Assembly: GCA_050248155.1 (NCBI GenBank)
Contig: JBFWSW010000012.1
Coordinates: 31,775-95,774 of the forward strand
DNA length: 64,000 nt
Reading direction: 5' to 3'
From: VFMC01 sp050248155
GTDB taxonomy: Bacteria; Actinomycetota; Acidimicrobiia; Acidimicrobiales; Ilumatobacteraceae
Of the stretch, positions 57,533 to 64,000 are shown one piece after another. The position numbers and the translations under genes are program-made. The notes under the pieces are model-generated. The model made no database searches and was not told where the DNA came from. It saw only the letters and a program-made list of their open reading frames with translations. The first letter of the stretch is position 1. Each line of letters opens with the position of its first letter.

Positions 57533-59173
57533 GTGAGCACGTTGGACCCGGGCGCCACAGAGCCAGCAGTTGCAGGATCGATGGACGGCGTGGACGCGAT
57601 CGATCCGCGGGTGCACGCGCGCCGCTGGTTCACCCTCGTCACGCTGTGCCTCAGCTTGCTCATCATCGTGATGGACAACACCATCTTGAACGTCGCCATC
57701 CCGTCGCTCGTCGACGATCTCGGCGCGACCAACAGCCAGCTGCAGTGGATCGTCGACGGCTACACGCTCGTGTTCGCAGGACTGCTGCTCACGACCGGCA
57801 GCCTCGGCGACAAGTTCGGACGCAAGCGAGCGCTGCGGCTCGGCATCGTGATCTTCGCCCTCGGCTCGACGCTGTCGGCGCTGGCCTCGTCGCCGGCGCA
57901 GCTCATCGCGACCCGATCGCTCATGGGCGTCGGTGGCGCGCTGATCATGCCCTCGACGTTGTCCATCCTGACCAACGTCTTCCGCGACCCTCGTGAGCGT
58001 GGGCGGGCGATCGCCATCTGGGCCGGGTTCTCCGGTCTCGGCGTCGCCATCGGCCCGGTCACCGGGGGCCTGCTGCTCGAGCACTTCAGCTGGAGCTCGG
58101 TGTTCTGGGTGAACCTGCCGATCGGCGCGACCGCGCTGATCGCCGGGTACTTCTTCGTGCCCGAATCGAAGGATCCGAGCTCGCCGCGGCTCGACCCGAT
58201 CGGTGCGGTGCTGTCGATCGTCGGACTGGCTGCCGCGCTGTTCGGCATCATCGAAGGGCCGTCGAAGGGTTGGACGAGCGCAGAGGTGCTCGCCGGCTTC
58301 GCGCTCGGGGTCGTCGCACTCAGCGCGTTCATCGCGTGGGAGCTGCGCACCGACCATCCGATGCTCGACCTCGGCTTCTTCCGCAACCCACGCTTCACCG
58401 CCGCCAACACCGCGATCACGCTGACGTTCTTCGCGCTGTTCGGTTCGCTGTTCCTGATGACGCAGTACTGGCAGTTCGTCCACGGGTACTCGCCGCTGCA
58501 GGCGGGCGTGCGCATCATCCCGTACGCGCTGACGCTCATGATCACTGCGCCGATGTCGGCCCGGCTCGTCGAGCGCCTCGGCACCAAGCGCGTGGTGACG
58601 ATGGGACTGCTCATCGTCTCCGCCTCGTTGCTGCTGCTCTCGACCCTGCACGCCGACTCGAGCTACCTGCGGGTGATCGCGAACATGTGCGTCATGTCGA
58701 TGGGCATGGCCCTCACGATGGCGCCGGCGACCGAGAGCGTGATGGGCTCGCTGCCGCGCTCGAAGGCCGGCGTCGGCTCGGCTGTCAACGACACGACCCG
58801 CCAGGTGGGGGGCGCGCTCGGCGTGGCGATCATCGGCAGCCTCGTCGCCAGCGTGTACGCGGGGAAGATCGACGACCTGGCTGCCCGCTACGGGTTGACC
58901 GGCACCGGTCTGGCGAAGGCACGCGGTTCGCTCGGCGCCGCACTGGTCCAGTCCGGCACCCTCGGCACCGATGGACCCGCGTTCGCGCGTGGCGCGTCCG
59001 AGGCGTTCGTGAGCGGGCTGGCCGAGGGGCTGCGGCTCGCGTCGGCGGTCGTGCTGTGCGCAGCGTTCGTCGCGTACCGCTACCTGCCGGCCCGCGCGCA
59101 CGAGACGGTCGACGAACCCGTCACCCGCGTCGACGGTGCACTGCCCGAGGCCGCACCCGTGGCAGGCTCGTGA
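57533..59173 (+). CDS. DHA2-family MFS drug efflux transporter (14 TM)
   Basis: A 546-residue MFS protein with 14 predicted segments. Motif C is ISGxGxALGP-like: GFSGLGVAIGPVTGG. Motif A between helices 2 and 3 is GSLGDKFGRKRAL. The N-terminus FTLVTLCLSLLIIVMDNTIL is typical of EmrB/QacA-type drug exporters (motif D1). It exports drugs or other hydrophobic compounds by proton exchange. GTG start with AAAGGTGAG upstream. The 23-bp palindrome overlaps its promoter. It is followed by its likely repressor 1 nt later. Confidence 0.9.
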   Translation: MSTLDPGATEPAVAGSMDGVDAIDPRVHARRWFTLVTLCLSLLIIVMDNTILNVAIPSLVDDLGATNSQLQWIVDGYTLVFAGLLLTTGSLGDKFGRKRALRLGIVIFALGSTLSALASSPAQLIATRSLMGVGGALIMPSTLSILTNVFRDPRERGRAIAIWAGFSGLGVAIGPVTGGLLLEHFSWSSVFWVNLPIGATALIAGYFFVPESKDPSSPRLDPIGAVLSIVGLAAALFGIIEGPSKGWTSAEVLAGFALGVVALSAFIAWELRTDHPMLDLGFFRNPRFTAANTAITLTFFALFGSLFLMTQYWQFVHGYSPLQAGVRIIPYALTLMITAPMSARLVERLGTKRVVTMGLLIVSASLLLLSTLHADSSYLRVIANMCVMSMGMALTMAPATESVMGSLPRSKAGVGSAVNDTTRQVGGALGVAIIGSLVASVYAGKIDDLAARYGLTGTGLAKARGSLGAALVQSGTLGTDGPAFARGASEAFVSGLAEGLRLASAVVLCAAFVAYRYLPARAHETVDEPVTRVDGALPEAAPVAGS

Positions 59174-59174
59174 G

Positions 59175-59783
59175 ATGGATGCGTCCGTCGTCGCCGACCC
59201 GGAGGCCGAACCGACCGTCCGGCGCGGCCGGCCGCGCGACGAGTCGTGCACCTCGGCGATCCTCTCGGCCACCATCGACCTCGTTGCCGAAGTCGGCATC
59301 GCCGGGCTGACGGTGGGCGCCGTCTCGGCGCGAGCGGGCGTCGGCAAGGCGACGATCTACCGGCGGTGGTCGTCGAAGGAAGCGCTCATGCTCGACGCAT
59401 GGATGTCGTTCTCGCCAACGATGCTCGTGCCGGACACCGGCTCGTTGCGATCGGATCTGCAGGCGCTGTTCGTCGGCATCGATCGACCGTTGAACGATCC
59501 GACGTTGCAGCGGGTGTTCCCGCAGATGATCGCTGCCGCGAAGATCAACCCGGAGGTGCGCGAGGCCTATCGCACCTTCGTCGCCGAGCGCAGGCGGCCG
59601 GTGCGCACGGTGCTCGAGCGAGCCGTCGAACGCGGCGAGCTCCCGCCGGACACCGATCTGCAGCTGGTCGGCGACATGCTGATCGCCCCGATGATCTACC
59701 GCTGGTTGGTCACCGACGGCCCGGTCGACGACGAGTTCGCCGCCCGCGTCATCGACACGGTGCTCGCCGGGCTGTCGCGCTGA
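59175..59783 (+). CDS. TetR family repressor of the DHA2 pump
   Basis: A 202-residue regulator. HTH: CTSAILSATIDLVAEVGIAG and VGKATIYRRWSSKEALMLDA. The C-terminal domain (TetR_C_16-like: RRPVRTVLERAVERGELPPD, then VGDMLIAPMIYRWLVTDGPV) is common in actinobacterial regulators of efflux. It starts 1 nt after the transporter stop and presumably binds the inverted repeat at 57498-57520, so the pair is autoregulated and induced by pump substrates. The ATG was chosen to start MDASVVADPE. Confidence 0.9.
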   Translation: MDASVVADPEAEPTVRRGRPRDESCTSAILSATIDLVAEVGIAGLTVGAVSARAGVGKATIYRRWSSKEALMLDAWMSFSPTMLVPDTGSLRSDLQALFVGIDRPLNDPTLQRVFPQMIAAAKINPEVREAYRTFVAERRRPVRTVLERAVERGELPPDTDLQLVGDMLIAPMIYRWLVTDGPVDDEFAARVIDTVLAGLSR

Positions 59784-59807
59784 CACCCGAGCCCGCCGGT
59801 CGGCGGC

Positions 59808-60431
59808 TCACGGCGTCGCGTTGACCGGTGCCTGATCGGCCGGAGCACTCGTGCCGGGAGCGGACGCCACCGTGGTGGCAGGCGCTGTCGCGACCGTGGC
59901 AGGAGCGGTCGTGGGCGGCGGCACGGTGACCGGGGGAGTGGTGCGCACGGCGACGATCTGGGTGATCGCGTCGTACGGCCAACCGGTCGGAAGTGGCAGG
60001 GGAGCCGACCCGGGCGGCATCACCGAGATCCGCTCCTCGCCGCGATCGACCACACCCAGCTGCTCGCGTGCCGCCTCTCGGGCGCCCTCGACGGTCTCGA
60101 GGTGCTGCACGTCGGCGGACAGCTCGCGGTTCGCCTCGGTGAGGACCTCGAGCTCTTGCTCCTTCACCGCGATCTCGTCCTGCTGGCGCATCCACGCTTG
60201 CACCGGCAGCACGAAGAGCGCGGCGAGCAGCGCGCCGACCACCCCGACCGTGAGCAGGCCGAGGAGCCACCGGTTGCTGCGTCCCGTGACGAGCCGGTGC
60301 TCGGGTTCGATCGGCCGGGTGAGGTCGTCGAGCAACGTCCGATCGCGATCGCGGCGCGAGCGGTGCCGTCGCACGGGTGCTGCCGCGCGACCGGCGCGCG
60401 GGATCGCGCTGGTCTTGTGGCTGCCGCTCAT
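59808..60431 (-). CDS. ftsB: FtsB/DivIC-like septum formation initiator
   Basis: A 207-residue bitopic protein. A basic cytoplasmic N-terminus of about 50 residues (RRHRSRRDRDRTLLDDL) precedes one transmembrane helix (WLLGLLTVGVVGALLAALFV). A periplasmic coiled coil (QQDEIAVKEQELEVLTEANR) and the conserved AAREQLGVVDRGEERI segment follow. The C-terminus is an unusual long Pro/Thr/Ala tail. FtsB works with FtsL and FtsQ in septal activation. Downstream of eno by 61 nt, as usual in actinobacteria. Confidence 0.87.
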   Translation of the reverse strand: MSGSHKTSAIPRAGRAAAPVRRHRSRRDRDRTLLDDLTRPIEPEHRLVTGRSNRWLLGLLTVGVVGALLAALFVLPVQAWMRQQDEIAVKEQELEVLTEANRELSADVQHLETVEGAREAAREQLGVVDRGEERISVMPPGSAPLPLPTGWPYDAITQIVAVRTTPPVTVPPPTTAPATVATAPATTVASAPGTSAPADQAPVNATP

Positions 60432-60492
60432 CGAACCAGTTTCGCAGGTCGGTCCGCGCGGTTGGTGGCACTCCTGCTTCGCAGCGCGACGA

Positions 60493-61770
60493 TCAGCGCG
60501 GTGCGAGCGCCCGGCGACCGCGGAACTGCGCGGTCTCGCCGAGCTCCTGCTCGATGCGCAGGAGCTGGTTGTACTTCGCCACCCGATCGCTCCGCGCGGG
60601 TGCGCCGGTCTTGATCTGGCCGCAGTTGGTGGCCACGGCCAGGTCGGCGATCGTCGGGTCCTCCGTCTCGCCGCTGCGGTGGCTCATGACGCTCGTGTAT
60701 CCGCTCGCAGTGGCCAGCTCGACCGTGTCGAGGGTCTCGGTGAGGCTGCCGATCTGGTTGACCTTCACGAGAACGCTGTTCGCGACGCCGCGGTCGATGC
60801 CCATCCGCAGCCGCTGGACGTTGGTGACGAACACGTCGTCGCCGACGAGCTGCACCTTGGTGGAGAGCGCCCCGGACATCGTCGCCCAGCCCTCCCAGTC
60901 GTCCTCGGCCATGCCGTCCTCGATGCTGACGATCGGGTAGGTCTCGACCAGGCGCACCCAGTACTGCACGAGCTCGTCGCGTCCGAGCACCTTCCCCTCG
61001 CCGGCGAGGTGGTAGCGGCCGTCGCGGAAGAGCTCGCTCATGGCTGGGTCCATCGCGATCGCGATGTCGTCGCCCGGCGTGAAGCCCGCCTGTTCGACGG
61101 CTTCGACGAGGATCCGGATCGCGTCCTCGTTGGAGGTGAGGTCCGGGGCGAACCCGCCTTCGTCGCCGACCGCGGTCGACAGCCCCCGGTCGTGGAGCAT
61201 CTTCTTCAGCGTGTGGTAGGTCTCGGCACCCCAGCGCAGCGCCTCTCGGAAGCTGGGCGCCCCGACGGGCATGATCATGAACTCCTGCATGTCGATCGAG
61301 TTGTCGGCGTGGACGCCGCCGTTCACCACGTTCATCATCGGGACGGGCAGGACGTGCGCGTTGGTGCCGCCCACGTAGCGGTAGAGCGGCACCTCGCGCT
61401 CGTCGGCTGCGGCCTTGGCGACCGCGAGGCTGGTGCCGAGCACGGCGTTGGCGCCGAGTCGCGCCTTGTTGGGGGTTCCGTCGAGGAGGTTCAGCTCGGC
61501 GTCGATGTGCCGTTGCTCGAAGGCGTCGAGGCCACGGAGCACCTCGCAGATCTCACGGTTGACGAAGCCGACCGCGGTCTCGACGCCCTTGCCCATGTAC
61601 CGATCACCGCCGTCGCGGAGCTCGACGGCCTCGTGCTCACCCGTCGACGCCCCGGACGGGACCGCGGCACGCCCGCGGGCGCCGCTGTCGAGCACGACCT
61701 CGACCTCGACCGTGGGGTTCCCGCGGGAGTCCAGGATCTCGCGGCCGATGATGTTGACGATCTCACCCAT
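60493..61770 (-). CDS. eno: enolase
   Basis: A 425-residue phosphopyruvate hydratase converting 2-phosphoglycerate to PEP. Blocks: REILDSRGNPTVEVEV, GANAVLGTSLAVAKAAA, VVNGGVHADNSIDMQEFMIM, VGDEGGFAPDL, SIEDGMAEDDW and SVMSHRSGETEDPTIADLAV. All catalytic residues (the acid-base Glu in GDEGG and the Lys in LVKVNQIGS) are present. Full length. The ATG MGEIVNII was chosen by family start. Next to ftsB, with mazG further on. Confidence 0.96.
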   Translation of the reverse strand: MGEIVNIIGREILDSRGNPTVEVEVVLDSGARGRAAVPSGASTGEHEAVELRDGGDRYMGKGVETAVGFVNREICEVLRGLDAFEQRHIDAELNLLDGTPNKARLGANAVLGTSLAVAKAAADEREVPLYRYVGGTNAHVLPVPMMNVVNGGVHADNSIDMQEFMIMPVGAPSFREALRWGAETYHTLKKMLHDRGLSTAVGDEGGFAPDLTSNEDAIRILVEAVEQAGFTPGDDIAIAMDPAMSELFRDGRYHLAGEGKVLGRDELVQYWVRLVETYPIVSIEDGMAEDDWEGWATMSGALSTKVQLVGDDVFVTNVQRLRMGIDRGVANSVLVKVNQIGSLTETLDTVELATASGYTSVMSHRSGETEDPTIADLAVATNCGQIKTGAPARSDRVAKYNQLLRIEQELGETAQFRGRRALAPR

Positions 61771-61897
61771 GGTGCTCACCGTACCGCTCGGGCACGGCGC
61801 CGGCGTCGGTCGCCGCCGCCGGGGGACCCGGACCATCCCCGCCGGGTGATGGGCGACGCCCGTCAAGATCGAACTGTCGCGTGCCGATGTAACCGAC

Positions 61898-62800
61898 GTG
61901 GAGAACGACCAGGATCTCGCCGAGCCTGCGCGACCCCCGAGCGGCGATTCGCCGCTGCTCCCGGCGCGCAGCGATCCGACTCCGTCCACCGCCGACGTCT
62001 GGGCAGGCGTCGAGCCCGAACCGGAGCACCTGCACCACAACCTCCGCACCGCGGACGGCCGTGGAGTGATCAGGTTGATGCCCACCACCGCTGCTCGCCT
62101 GATGGCGACGGCAGGTTGGGTCGGCAACTCGATCGCGATGGTGCTGCTGTTGCGGGGTCTCGCGCCCTCCTTCCGCGACGGGGACCCGAACAACTTCTGG
62201 GTGCCGCTCGACGAGCATGCGTGGTTCAGCGCCGTCGGACTGGTGTCGGCCGTGGTGGCGTACCTCGGCTGGTTCTGGTGGACGCTGTCGGCCACCTTCA
62301 ACGCGCGGCGGCTGGTGCCGATGGCGACCTCACCGTGGCTTCCGACCATGGTCTACATGGGTGGACCCGTCATCGTGCTCGCCGGCCTCGACGCGAGTGA
62401 GGACTGGCGGTTCGTCCTCGTCGCCACCGGGTGCGTGTGGATCGCCGCCGGGCACTTCGCCGTGCTCTTCTCGCTGCGGAACACCGCGGGGCGCATCGGC
62501 GCGGCGCGCGACGACCTGCTGAAGCTGATCCTCTTCCCGCTGGCAGGGGCCGCGTGGCGGGCCGCCGTGGAGGCGATCCTGATGGTCGTCGACGACGAGT
62601 GGAAGACGCCCGGGTTGCTGTTCGCGTTCGGTGGTGTCGGCGTGCTGTTCGTGATCGGGACCGCCGCCGCGACCTGGCACGCGGCGACGGCGTTCGATCA
62701 GGCCTGCAGGCGCCTCAGCAAGGGGACGCTCGGCGTCGAGCTGCCGAGCGTCGATGTCATCACGGCTGCCCTCAGGCGGCACGCACTCGAACGACGATGA
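61898..62800 (+). CDS. polytopic membrane protein (DUF4328-like)
   Basis: A 300-residue protein from a GTG. A Pro-rich hydrophilic N-terminus of about 65 residues precedes about six hydrophobic segments, including GWVGNSIAMVLLLRGLA, WFSAVGLVSAVVAYLGWFWW and ATGCVWIAAGHFAVLFSLRN. The WFWWTLSATFNARRL segment and the general layout resemble DUF4328 proteins. Function is unknown. The 127-nt gap to eno holds divergent promoters but nothing recognised. Confidence 0.6.
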   Translation: MENDQDLAEPARPPSGDSPLLPARSDPTPSTADVWAGVEPEPEHLHHNLRTADGRGVIRLMPTTAARLMATAGWVGNSIAMVLLLRGLAPSFRDGDPNNFWVPLDEHAWFSAVGLVSAVVAYLGWFWWTLSATFNARRLVPMATSPWLPTMVYMGGPVIVLAGLDASEDWRFVLVATGCVWIAAGHFAVLFSLRNTAGRIGAARDDLLKLILFPLAGAAWRAAVEAILMVVDDEWKTPGLLFAFGGVGVLFVIGTAAATWHAATAFDQACRRLSKGTLGVELPSVDVITAALRRHALERR

Positions 62801-62810
62801 AGGAAGAAGC

Positions 62811-63773
62811 ATGAAGGAAGAGGAGAAGGGCTACAGCACGATGCTGGCGGCCATGCTGCTGACCGAGCCCGAGACGATCGAGACGACGTACCAGCCGGAG
62901 CTGACGCCCGCCTGGCCGGTCGACGACCTGAGCGCCTTTCGCGAGCGCCTCACACAGTGGATCGACGAATCGTGGGACACGAGCATCAGGGTGCGCGAGT
63001 GGTGGCGCCGGCTCGCCGATGCAGGGCTGACGATGCCGACCTGGCCGCGGACGGCAGGCGGCATCAGCGCGCCGACGGCGATCCAGCGGCTGATCGAGCG
63101 CGAACTGGCCGGTCGTGGCCTGATCGGCCCGCCCGTCGGCGGAGCTGGTCTGCGCGAGGTGGGGCCGGCGCTCCGCCAGCACGGCACCGGAGATCAGCGC
63201 GAGCGCTTCCTCGACCCGCTGATGCGCGGCGAGTGCACGTGGTGCGTCCTGCTCGAGGAGCACGATGCCGATCTGTCCGACATCGAGACCAGAGCCACCG
63301 GAGATGCGACGGCGGGAAAGGACACGTTCCAGCTGAGCGGCGGCAAGGTGTGGACGCGTGACGTCGCCGGTGCCGACTGGGCGATCGTGCTCGCGGTGAC
63401 CGACCGCAAGGCACATGTGAAGCGACGCATGACCTGCTTCGCCGTCGACCTTCGTCAGGACGCGATCAGTGTCGACGACCCGGGTCGCCGTCCTCGGCTC
63501 GTGAAGCTCGACCAGGCGATCGCCGAGCGTCGCGACGCGATCGGTGGCGTCGGAGCCGGGTGGGCCGTTGCCCAGACCGTGCTCGCCTACCGCGACAAGA
63601 CGCTGGCCGGTCGCATCCGCCGAGGTGTCGTCTCCGTGGCACCGGGCGTGGCAGCGGGCAACCTCGACATGACGGTCGCCGAGGCGATCGCCTCCTTCGT
63701 CCCCAGGCCGAAGCGGAAGTCACGCCGTGACGAGCCAGGCAGCGAGCGCCGTCAGCGTCCCGACTTGACCTGA
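62811..63773 (+). CDS. acyl-CoA-dehydrogenase-like protein lacking the C-terminal domain
   Basis: A 320-residue protein. Residues about 50-230 match the N-terminal and middle domains of acyl-CoA dehydrogenases: WWRRLADAGLTMPTWP, PTAIQRLIERELAGRGLIGP, GPALRQHGTGDQRERFLDPL, and WTRDVAGADWAIVLAV. The C-terminal four-helix catalytic domain with its Glu is missing and replaced by about 90 unrelated residues and a basic tail. It is not obviously frameshifted. FAD binding would be incomplete. The ATG lies 8 nt after the membrane-protein stop. Convergent with mazG. A non-enzymatic role, or a cleaved partner elsewhere, is possible. Confidence 0.7.
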   Translation: MKEEEKGYSTMLAAMLLTEPETIETTYQPELTPAWPVDDLSAFRERLTQWIDESWDTSIRVREWWRRLADAGLTMPTWPRTAGGISAPTAIQRLIERELAGRGLIGPPVGGAGLREVGPALRQHGTGDQRERFLDPLMRGECTWCVLLEEHDADLSDIETRATGDATAGKDTFQLSGGKVWTRDVAGADWAIVLAVTDRKAHVKRRMTCFAVDLRQDAISVDDPGRRPRLVKLDQAIAERRDAIGGVGAGWAVAQTVLAYRDKTLAGRIRRGVVSVAPGVAAGNLDMTVAEAIASFVPRPKRKSRRDEPGSERRQRPDLT

Positions 63774-64000
63774 TCCCACAGCGCGTCGAGCGTCGCCAGC
63801 CCGTCGGGCTCTCGAGCGACGATCCGCAGGTCGAGCCCGTGCTCGTTCGCCAGGCGCTCGACGGCCTCGAACCGTGCGCGAAACTTGTGCGCGGCGGCGC
63901 GGAGGGCCGACTCGGGCTCGACGCCCGCATGGCGCGCGACGTTCACGACTGCGAACAGCAGATCGCCGATCTCTCCCGCGACCTCGCTGTGCTCGCCACG
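63752..64000 (-). CDS. mazG: MazG nucleoside triphosphate pyrophosphohydrolase, C-terminal end (partial)
   Basis: The last 82 codons are seen, open to the window edge. EVAGEIGDLLFAVVNVARHA carries the MazG acidic motif, followed by PESALRAAAHKFRARFEAVE, the typical C-terminal block (KF..RF..vE). MazG hydrolyses NTPs to NMP and PPi, cleaning aberrant or alarmone nucleotides. The mazG-eno-ftsB order is typical of actinobacteria, with two extra genes here between. It overlaps the end of the convergent acyl-CoA-dehydrogenase-like gene by 22 nt. Confidence 0.88.
   Translation of the reverse strand, partial: RGEHSEVAGEIGDLLFAVVNVARHAGVEPESALRAAAHKFRARFEAVERLANEHGLDLRIVAREPDGLATLDALWDQVKSGR

Overview
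The window is about 64 kb of very GC-rich DNA packed with short-gapped genes. Many starts are GTG, and a large share of neighbouring genes overlap by 4 nt (ATGA or GTGA). Gene content points to a free-living actinobacterium: DUF501 next to a Ppx-like gene, mazG/eno/ftsB, an NlpC/P60 hydrolase, an LPXTG-type protein, F420/FMN luciferase-like oxidoreductases and 'DTR' surface domains. An Acidimicrobiia relative such as Ilumatobacter is my best guess; this is inference, as there is no rRNA or other marker to place it. I saw no tRNA, rRNA, CRISPR array, insertion sequence or prophage.

Layout. 0-2.5 kb: end of a PPK2-like kinase gene, then a ureohydrolase and an M20 amidohydrolase. 2.6-11.3 kb: a nucleoside-salvage neighbourhood with upp, add, a PhyH-type oxygenase, queF, and a BMP-family nucleoside ABC importer (lipoprotein, terminator, ATPase, two permeases). 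11.4-16.7 kb: SGNH hydrolase, LPNTG-anchored protein, two enoyl-CoA hydratase-like genes, small unknowns and a GNAT acetyltransferase. 16.7-18.9 kb: DUF501 plus a half-length Ppx-like gene, then a MocA-like and a CoxG-like gene. 19-26.8 kb: NlpC/P60, dienelactone hydrolase, class III cyclase, a NarL-type two-component pair, an SCO6745-like gene, small DUF1059 and DUF1801 proteins and a TetR regulator. 26.8-35 kb: a luciferase-like oxidoreductase and a cluster of secreted proteins sharing a 'DTR' beta-rich repeat. 35-38.3 kb: molybdenum-hydroxylase maturation operon (MoxR/CoxD, CoxE, two XdhC/CoxI-type genes). 38.3-45.5 kb: GlgX-like amylase, oxidoreductases, SDR, Dabb protein, PIN-like and PAP2 proteins. 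45.5-46.9 kb: CoxM and CoxS subunits. 47-51 kb: Fur-type regulator, HD phosphohydrolase and cydAB. 51-55 kb: membrane protein, hydantoinase-like gene, FTR1 permease and lipoprotein in one tight operon. 55-57.3 kb: CoxL-like large subunit with the form II loop. 57.5-59.8 kb: DHA2 efflux pump with its TetR regulator and a palindromic operator. 59.8-64 kb: ftsB, eno, a membrane protein, an acyl-CoA-dehydrogenase-like half protein and the end of mazG.

How it fits together. Two themes recur. (1) Uptake and salvage of nucleosides: the BMP/ABC importer delivers nucleosides, Add deaminates adenosine and Upp salvages uracil. (2) A molybdenum hydroxylase whose parts are dispersed in four blocks: MocA+CoxG, CoxD/E/F/I, CoxM+S, and CoxL. 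The L subunit has the AYRGAGR loop, so it is not a form I CO dehydrogenase and its substrate is open. Cytochrome bd and an FTR1 iron permease lie between the S/M and L genes. The most unusual features are the three-protein family of secreted DTR-domain proteins, the FTR1-hydantoinase operon, the split molybdenum hydroxylase, and several perfect palindromes in promoter regions.
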